The position numbers were made by a program, and so were the translations under genes. Source: Ochromonadaceae sp. CCMP2298 (Eukaryota; Sar; Synurophyceae; Ochromonadales; Ochromonadaceae). From it: DNA of 19,394 nucleotides. Position 1 is the stretch's first letter. Each line of letters begins with the position of its first letter. The notes below the pieces were generated by a model. That model was not told the DNA's origin, ran no database searches, and worked only from the letters and a program-made list of their open reading frames with translations. Shown one piece after another: positions 16,971-19,394 of the stretch. The stretch spans positions 1 through 19,394 of the forward strand of contig MU633930.1 in assembly GCA_026770595.1 (NCBI GenBank), given 5' to 3'.

Positions 16971-19394
16971 ATGAGCAAGCCCGTGGTGGAGGGGCGCCTG
17001 GACGTCGAGCTGGAGGACGACACCTCCGACGAAGACTCAGAGCCAGAGGTCAGGCGCGCCCCGCAGGCGATTGCGGTCGGTTTCGGGGACGGAGACGAGG
17101 ATGAGGACGGGGAGGAGGTGGAGTACTTCGGAGGCGCTCAGGGGGTAAGAGCGCCGTCTGCATCTGCAACTGGCAACGCCCTGGCCGGTCTGCTGGGAAA
17201 GGCCATCGTGGAGTCAGGACACAGCGGCGAGCCCGACGAGTTCGGCATCACCTACAAGTCGTACAGGAAGCCGTCCGCAGCGGCCGGAGGTGTGGGTGTG
17301 GGTGGCACGGGTGGGAGTGTGGGCGGGAGTGTGGGTGGGTCGGGTCTAGACGCGGCGGATGAAGCGCGCGCCCTGCAGCTGCTGCAGAGGGTGGCAGTCA
17401 CAGCAGACACTGGCGACGAGTTTGACGAGTTTGAGGATGAGTTTGGGGATGTGGGCGAGGGGGAGGCTGGGGTGGGTGCGGGTGTAGGTGATGGTACAGG
17501 TGCGGGGGCTGGGGCGGAAGCGGGTAGAAGCGCCCTCCAGCAGGCGCTACAGCAGGACGCGGAGCAGGCGGAGGCAGCAGCGGAGCGCGAGGAGGTGCGG
17601 GTGATGGCGCAGGCGGCGGTGGCAGAGGCGCGGGCGAAGCAGAGGCGAGAGTCAGAGGGGGCCACAGGGGCCAGCAACGTGTTGGAATTCGGGACAGTGG
17701 ACTCTATCTCTGATATGATCATCACCCTGGGGGCCTCCGCCTCTGCCCCCTCATCTGCCTCTGCCTCTACCTCCACCCCCTCCACGTTGCTATCCAGTGC
17801 GCAGCAGGCGCTCAGAGAGGTACGTGAGGCTTACGGAGCAGGCATGGGGGACCAGGAGATCCGACTGATGGAGGGGACGCTGGGAACCAGTAGTGGGGGC
17901 AGTAGTGGGGGTAGTAGTGGAGGTAGCGGAGGTGGGGGCAAGCTAGGCTTAGGCAAGGGTATGGGGGGGGGTATGGATCTTGGCATGGGCGACATTGGGG
18001 TGAGTTTATCGTGTGCGATTGAGGAGGGGGACGAGGAGGAGGAGGAGCGGGCGGAGGAGGAGGCGGAAGCGAGAGAGGAGGGGGAGAGGGAGAGGAAGGA
18101 GAGGGAGGAGCGGCAGCTACACTCAGACTGGGAGGCGGTGGGAGCAGAAGCGGGGTCAATGGGGGAGGTGTCAATGGGGGCGGGGACAGGGGTAGGTGGG
18201 GAGGGGGCAGTGGGGGGCAGCGGTTCCAGTCCAGGCTCCTCTGTTACTAGCTCCTCCCGTACCCCCTCCTCCGGTCCCGCCTTTGTCTTCTACGGTCACT
18301 ACAAGGCCCTACGCGTTTTTAAGAACAGCGACCTGTCCCCTCTGCTGCCTCTGATTGTCACGGAGGAGGGGAGCAGGGGCTGGCTCGGACCCTCACCCCT
18401 ATCCTACCCCAACGCTCAGGCTGACCTCCAACTGCCCTTTTTAATCGCCCAGGTGGGGTTCGATCCACAGACCACTCCGTCACATATGCACATGCTGCTC
18501 TCTCTCTATAGCTTCCTGCTGCACCCGCAACACCACGCATTGTGCAAAGACCCCTCACCGGAGCAACCCGACGCGGCTAAACCCCACGCAGGATGGCTGT
18601 CTTCTTTTGGGTCAAAGCACTGGGAGCTGGTGGGTTTTCAGGGACTGGACCCGGGAACGGACCTCAACCGCAGTATGAAGATGCTGTCTGTGCTGCAGGT
18701 ACGTAGGGGGGTTAGTGGGAGTAGGAGTAGAATGACAGGAAGCCTCAAACCTTTCATCTCGCCCATCTCCCCGTCTTTCTCACCCCCATTCTTCCATACC
18801 CCCTCTCCTCTCCCCTCTCCCACCAGATGCTGAGTTTTGTGGAGAAGGACCCCCTGCTGGCCAGGGAGGCTTTTGGCCTCAGCGAATCCGCCACAGCGCA
18901 TGAATTAGCAGGGGTTAGGGGTGGTGGGGAGAGCGTAGCGCAACGCAACGCCCGCCCCCTCGATGCCTCCTGGCCCTTCATGTGCGTCGCAATCATGTTC
19001 ACCAAAGAGGCGCTGCAGGCACTCAGGAGAGGCCAGCTCAACGACAAGATCAACAAAAAACACAGCGTTTTGGACGTGTTGCACGAATTCCACCGAGCCT
19101 GCTTTGCGGAGTTCGTATTGCTGCTGGGGAAGGCGACCCCCCCCCACACACACCATGCAGTGCACCTGGCGACCCTCCGGCGTACGTGTGAGAAGGAGCC
19201 GCTCAAGGTGCTGAAGAGGTACAAGGCGCGCATAAAAACGCTGGAAGCGAGTGGTGGGGGTGCAGGTGGCCTGAAGGAGGTGCAGGCACAGCCGGGGTCG
19301 GGGCAGGGTGAGGGGGCAGGGGCGGAGGAGGCGCCACTGTCATTTGACAATCTGGGCACGATTGGGGAGAGCGGGGGAGACGGTGGAGGCGGGG
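16971..19394 (+). CDS. ELMO-domain (ELMOD-like) protein, partial, 3' end outside window
   Basis: Two exons are visible: 16971-18698 and 18827 to the window edge, joined in phase 0 (donor GTACGT, acceptor CCCACCAG); 765 residues are seen. The first 440 or so residues are low complexity: acidic (DVELEDDTSDEDSEPEVRR), glycine/serine-rich, then Glu/Arg-rich. The folded part begins near FVFYGHYKALRVFKNSDL. It includes WELVGFQGLDPGTD (551-564), the signature of ELMO domains, followed across the splice by LSVLQ|MLSFVEKDPLL, WPFMCVAIMFTKEAL and VLHEFHRACFAEFVLLLGK. ELMOD proteins act as GTPase-activating proteins for Arf-family GTPases. The usual arginine after TD(F/L) is here Asn, with Arg one place later (TDLNRSMKML), so GAP activity is uncertain. 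The candidate element ends 69 bp upstream. Confidence 0.87.

Noticed and set aside
17252-17785. 177-residue minus-strand frame opposite the ELMO-domain gene
   Set aside because: It is rich in Ala, Pro and Ser as the antisense of low-complexity GC-rich sequence and has no recognisable motif.

Overview
The window is nuclear DNA of a GC-rich eukaryote with compact genes. Most genes have short GT-AG spliceosomal introns (about 65-320 nt), pyrimidine-rich acceptors, intergenic gaps of 0.3-1.1 kb and much simple-sequence DNA. No bacterial operon logic, ribosome binding sites, tRNA, rRNA or CRISPR array was seen. The protein set (PX-BAR sorting nexin, two mitochondrial complex I accessory subunits, the nucleolar GTPase Nog1, an AMN1/FBXL-type leucine-rich repeat protein, an ELMO-domain protein) is pan-eukaryotic. 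The style of the secreted 10-cysteine protein and the W-x-x-L-[ST]-x-x-E-Q-Q repeats suggest a microbial alga or stramenopile-like protist, but this is a weak inference and no lineage can be fixed from the sequence alone.

Layout, left to right. 1-1317 (minus): 5' part of a sorting nexin, five exons, 3' end outside the window. 2192-3811 (plus): single-exon 539-residue protein with a PAS-like domain, a basic patch and acidic C-terminal tails, probably a transcriptional regulator. 3812-4944: convergent gene-free stretch with short repeats. 4945-5949 (minus): three-exon gene that I reconstruct as an NDUFA7/B14.5a-like complex I subunit. 6561-7219 (minus): two-exon small secreted cysteine-rich protein. 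7490-9059 (plus): four-exon NDUFA9-like complex I subunit. 9675-12038 (plus): four-exon NOG1. 12811-14067 (minus): single-exon leucine-rich repeat protein. 14498-16901: candidate mobile element. 16971 to the window end (plus): ELMO-domain protein, 3' end outside the window.

The most notable object is the 2,404-bp segment 14498-16901. It is bounded by two 242-bp inverted repeats that look identical base for base and is flanked by a direct GATT on both sides, a possible 4-bp target-site duplication. It sits between the divergent leucine-rich repeat and ELMO-domain genes and ends only 69 bp before the ELMO start codon. Inside are a 310-residue protein of no family I recognise, five back-to-back 15-bp palindromic units, a G/T-only tract, and a short CxxC-bearing reading frame whose ATG lies across the inner edge of the left repeat. 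No transposase is recognisable, so this is either a non-autonomous element with cargo, an element with an unfamiliar mobilisation protein, or a recent inverted duplication.

Functionally, the two complex I genes (NDUFA7-like, NDUFA9-like) lie 1.5 kb apart with a secreted-protein gene between them. The other genes are ordinary housekeeping neighbours with no evident shared pathway.
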